A stretch of 64,000 nucleotides of DNA from Flavobacteriales bacterium (lineage in GTDB: Bacteria > Bacteroidota > Bacteroidia > Flavobacteriales_F > PHOS-HE28). Under the pieces are notes generated by a model. That model searched no databases. It saw nothing but the letters and a program-made list of their open reading frames with translations, and was not told the origin of the DNA. Below, one piece after another: positions 61,578-64,000 of this stretch. Location: positions 1,116,001 through 1,180,000 of the forward strand of contig JADJWA010000001.1 of NCBI GenBank assembly GCA_016716605.1, written 5' to 3'. Position 1 is the stretch's first letter; the number at the start of each line of letters is the position of its first letter. The position numbers and the translations under genes were made by a program.

Positions 61578-62000
61578 ATGCCAGCTGCCAAGAGCGCCAA
61601 GCCAACACGCAAAGCCGACCTCAACGATTGGCGCGACGACACCCTTGCCCGCATGCGCACTCTCATCCGCGAAGCCGATCCCGGCATCTCCGAGGAGCAG
61701 AAGTGGAAGAAGCCCTCGAACCCCGCCGGTGTGCCGGTGTGGTCGCACGGCGGCATCATCTGCACCGGCGAGATCTACAAGGACAAGGTGAAGCTCACCT
61801 TCATGCACGGTGCGGCGCTGCCGGATCCCACAGGGCTCTTCAATGCACCCGGCACAGGTGGCACGCGGCGCGCGATCGACATCCGTGAAGGCGAGAAGGT
61901 TGAGCGGAGGGAGGAGTCATTTGCCGGCGGTGCTGCTATCAGGATACACGGTTCGCAATCGACCGGGGTTGGGTGCCGGCGGAAATTCCAAGGAGCGTGA
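61578..62000 (+). CDS. DUF1801 (YdhG-like) protein with abnormal C-terminus
   Basis: A 140-residue cytoplasmic protein. The first ~105 residues are a good DUF1801 domain: WRDDTLARMRTLIREADPGI, EEQKWKKPSNPAGVPVWSHG, ICTGEIYKDKVKLTFMHGAA, LPDPTGLFNAPGTGGTRRAI. The family then normally has a short helix (EGEK.DE.A.KAL...A..LN). Here, after EGEKVERREESF, the frame reads GGAAIRIHGSQSTGVGCRRK, which is not domain-like, so a frameshift or a recombination joint near 61900 is likely. The protein may be inactive. A gene remnant on the opposite strand adjoins this abnormal end. Confidence 0.7.
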   Translation: MPAAKSAKPTRKADLNDWRDDTLARMRTLIREADPGISEEQKWKKPSNPAGVPVWSHGGIICTGEIYKDKVKLTFMHGAALPDPTGLFNAPGTGGTRRAIDIREGEKVERREESFAGGAAIRIHGSQSTGVGCRRKFQGA

Positions 62001-62024
62001 TCGCCGCCTCCAGTGGTAACGAAT

Positions 62025-62198
62025 CTACGACTCGCCGCCCCTGTTCACGAAGGGCAGCACGGCGATGGCGTGCGAGCGCGTGCTCTCCGCCGTGGCGGTC
62101 ATGGGCGCCTGCTCCGCTTTCCAATGCTTGAAGTAGAAGTACTGGCCTACCAGCAGCACCGTGAGAACGCCTATGGTGATGGTGCGAAGGCGTTGCAT
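62025..62198 (-). pseudogene. Truncated membrane-anchored TolB-like/TPR protein start
   Basis: A 57-codon frame: MQRLRTITIGVLTVLLVGQY gives one membrane helix, followed by FYFKHWKAEQAPMTATAEST and SHAIAVLPFVNRGGES. AIAVLPFVN is the start of the TolB-like domain of large membrane-bound signalling/TPR proteins (IAVLPF.N.S.D...), which normally continues for hundreds of residues. Here TAG follows at once, and no continuation is seen in any frame downstream. TAGTTTAG, resembling a -7 box, lies 9 bases upstream. It is most likely the 5' remnant of a deleted gene. Confidence 0.5.
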
Positions 62199-62428
62199 GT
62201 TGGCGGGCTAAACTAGCCAGGGGTCGGGAACGATTCGCTCATGATGGGTTGCGCAACGCCTTGCACGGTGCGAGAGAAGCGGCGGAGAACAATTGCTCGT
62301 GTAACCGAAGCAGGTGGCCGAGATGCTGGATGGCGCGTGGCATCAAGGGCCCTGTTCTCGTGCGGCGGAAACCCATGCGCTTTGCGATCATTGGGGGTAT
62401 CGTTCCGCAGGACGCGATCGCACCGAGC
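62199..62428. other. Intergenic stretch, no gene seen
   Basis: Apart from the TAGTTTAG box near 62209-62216, I see no supported gene or structure up to the next promoter. Confidence 0.4.
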
Positions 62429-62436
62429 TACTTTGT
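62429..62436 (+). promoter_or_regulatory. -7 box TACTTTGT of the propeller lipoprotein gene
   Basis: TACTTTGT is followed after five bases by the ATG at 62442, suggesting a leaderless transcript. Confidence 0.55.
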
Positions 62437-62441
62437 CCCGC

Positions 62442-63551
62442 ATGAACCACCGCCGCATCACCCATGCCTTCGCCCTGTGGTCATCCGTGGTGGGCCTCGC
62501 CTCCTGCAACGGGCAGGCTGGTACACAAGGTGCGACCGGCAGAACTGATACTCTCACTGTGGCCTCGATCACAACGCTGGACACCGCCCAGATCTCCGAC
62601 TACATCGTTGAGGCCTTGCAGGACAGCCAGGGCAACCTGTGGTTCGGCACCGTGGGCGATGGTGTGGTCCGCTACAATGCCGATGCATCGGTTGCTCCAG
62701 ATGAACGCCTCCGCTACTTCACCACGGCGGATGGCCTCGCCGACATGGTGTCCTGCAGCATCGTCGAAGACGAGCAAGGCCACATCTGGATCGGATCGCA
62801 CGATGGCGCCACACGCTTCGACGGGAAGACCTTCACCGCGTACAAGGCACCCGAGGGATTGCACGGACCTGGTTGCGTTCTGCTGGTGGACCGCAATGGG
62901 ACCTTGTGGGCCGGCACCAACGATGGCGCCTTCCGTTTTGATGGCACGCGCTTCCAGCCCTTCCACATTCCCATCCCAGCGATCAAGGAACCATCACACA
63001 AGTGGGTGGCCGGTAAAGTGTGGACGATCATCGAGGACAGCCAAGGCAACATCTGGTTCGGGCGCGATGGCTTTGGCGCGTCCCGGTACGACGGGCGCTC
63101 GTTCACCCATTTCACCAAGGAGGACGGCCTCTGCAGCAACAACGTAGCGAGCATTGTGGAGGACCCGCAAGGCCGATTCTGGTTCGGGTCCATCACCTCG
63201 GACTTTCCGCCAGTACAGGAAGGCGGTGTGGCCCGCTATGATGGCAAGACGTTCACGCAGTTCCCCGACGTGAAAGGCCTTAGCGCGGGCGATGTGTACA
63301 ACCTGAACGTAGATCGCGCCGGGAACATCTGGGTCGCTGCGGTCGGTGTGGGCGCCTACCGCTTCGACAGTACGGGCTTCACCTTGTTCAACGAAACCGA
63401 CCGGCCGGACCGTGTGCAGAACTTCGCCATTCAGGCATTCCTGGAAGACCGGCAGGGCACGAAATGGTTCGGTTTCAGTGGCGGGCTGTTCCGCTTCAAC
63501 GGCTCCACATTCGTGAACGTGACGCGCGGCGGACCGTGGGATGGCCGCTGA
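62442..63551 (+). CDS. Two-component-regulator-type beta-propeller lipoprotein
   Basis: A 369-residue exported protein: signal peptide MNHRRITHAFALWSSVVGLA, lipidated Cys22 in LASC. The body consists of seven Reg_prop-type blades with the core D..G.[LI]W.G: DSQGNLWFG, DEQGHIWIG, DRNGTLWAG, DSQGNIWFG, DPQGRFWFG, DRAGNIWVA, DRQGTKWFG, i.e. one complete seven-bladed propeller. In hybrid two-component systems this module precedes a membrane helix and kinase; here nothing follows, so it is a free-standing periplasmic or outer-membrane sensor/binding protein. The ATG at 62442 is chosen for the signal peptide and promoter. Confidence 0.88.
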   Translation: MNHRRITHAFALWSSVVGLASCNGQAGTQGATGRTDTLTVASITTLDTAQISDYIVEALQDSQGNLWFGTVGDGVVRYNADASVAPDERLRYFTTADGLADMVSCSIVEDEQGHIWIGSHDGATRFDGKTFTAYKAPEGLHGPGCVLLVDRNGTLWAGTNDGAFRFDGTRFQPFHIPIPAIKEPSHKWVAGKVWTIIEDSQGNIWFGRDGFGASRYDGRSFTHFTKEDGLCSNNVASIVEDPQGRFWFGSITSDFPPVQEGGVARYDGKTFTQFPDVKGLSAGDVYNLNVDRAGNIWVAAVGVGAYRFDSTGFTLFNETDRPDRVQNFAIQAFLEDRQGTKWFGFSGGLFRFNGSTFVNVTRGGPWDGR

Positions 63552-63840
63552 CCTTGGCGGAACCCAAGACCTATTGGTGGGAGCCCATGCTCTTCTGGTT
63601 CGTGCGGATGCTGCTCGCCATCGGAAGCGTCAAATACGCATCAAGTTCAACCTCCTCCGCAACGGCCTCATCGTCGGCCTCACCGTGTCGCTCGGCTCGA
63701 ATCCGGCGCGGGCCACTTCCTTCCTTGAAGAAACCGTGGCGCGAACTGCTTCTTGACTACGACCTCACCAAAGGCCGCTTCAAGTTGCCGGTGCCGGTCG
63801 TGAAGACCAAGACACCGTAGTGGATGGCGCCGTGCCGGGC
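63552..63840. other. No confident gene; possible degenerate sequence
   Basis: Short open frames exist on both strands, but none continues the propeller gene or resembles a domain I recognise. It separates the propeller gene from the end of the leftward gene at the edge. Confidence 0.4.
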
Positions 63841-64000
63841 TTATTGAACTGAGGTGCTCGGCGAGGGCTGCACGGTCGTGGCCCTGTCATCCTGCGCGGG
63901 CCTTTCGCGCGGTGGCATGCAGGCCAGCATCGGATTGCCGTTTCGCACGGGGGGCGGTGCGGCACTGTCGAATCCATCGCGGCGGGGCGCTTCTAACTGC
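63841..64000 (-). CDS. C-terminal end of an unidentified gene (partial)
   Basis: A leftward frame enters at the right edge and ends at TAA 63843-63841. It encodes 52 residues including DGFDSAAPPPVRNGNPMLAC and MPPRERPAQDDRATTVQPSP. Pro/Arg/Asp-rich, as expected for a flexible C-terminal tail; too little is visible to assign a family, and it could be spurious. Confidence 0.35.
   Translation of the reverse strand, partial: QLEAPRRDGFDSAAPPPVRNGNPMLACMPPRERPAQDDRATTVQPSPSTSVQ

Overview
The window looks like a high-GC member of the Bacteroidota, most likely a Flavobacteriales relative. Three observations support this. Four large secreted proteins carry Bacteroidota-type C-termini: one gliding-motility (CHU_C-like, type B) tail and three that look like type A type-IX secretion tails. 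Promoters have the Bacteroidota -7 box TAnnTTTG (often TAnnTTCG here) instead of a TATAAT box. Shine-Dalgarno sequences are mostly absent, and several -7 boxes lie only 4-11 bases before the start codon. No rRNA, tRNA, CRISPR array or intact insertion sequence was recognised. The taxonomic statement is inference.

Layout. 1-10.9 kb is housekeeping and metabolism: a YfcC-type carrier (cut by the left edge), a YCII-like exported protein, catalase-peroxidase KatG, a small K+-channel-like protein, a PlsC-type acyltransferase, an ARPP-1-like exported protein, an orphan DNA cytosine methyltransferase, and an overlapping methionine aminotransferase/omega-amidase pair. 10.9-34.6 kb is dominated by cell-surface genes: a 1667-aa adhesin-like protein, an Ig-like lipoprotein coupled to free-methionine-sulfoxide reductase, comF, a coiled-coil membrane protein, a 1163-aa outer-membrane protein, a peptide-binding lipoprotein, an OmpA-type lipoprotein and two more secreted proteins, one with seven near-identical Ig-like repeats. 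34.6-36.5 kb is gene-poor; it holds a 31-residue Lys/Ala peptide gene with its own promoter and terminator, and a decayed nucleotide-cyclase fragment. 36.5-49.4 kb holds an intact cyclase-ATPase-TPR protein, two FAD oxidoreductases in tandem, a secreted protein, a cupin and a formate dehydrogenase alpha subunit.

49.6-60.1 kb is an accessory region with visibly lower GC at its left end, and it is the most interesting part. It contains a nuclease-like/membrane protein pair, a DUF2130 + RloC-like ATPase operon, a divergent MqsR-like toxin / Panacea antitoxin / membrane protein / RNase H operon, a PIN toxin-antitoxin pair and a Fic protein. The two central operons share a 92-bp intergenic region with a perfect 8+8 palindrome. 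The Fic gene is preceded by an array of TCTCCGCA octamers. A 185-bp intergenic repeat with conserved stem-loops occurs twice in full and once in part between 57.5 and 61.5 kb. The right end (60-64 kb) has an exported hydrolase, a DUF1801 protein with an abnormal tail, two gene remnants, a seven-bladed propeller lipoprotein and the end of an unidentified gene.

How the genes may work together: KatG, MsrC and the methionine aminotransferase/omega-amidase pair fit oxidant defence and methionine repair or salvage. The surface proteins fit type-IX secretion and gliding, although no secretion machinery is encoded here. The 49.6-60 kb cluster reads as a defence/toxin-antitoxin island; its functions are inferred from family membership.
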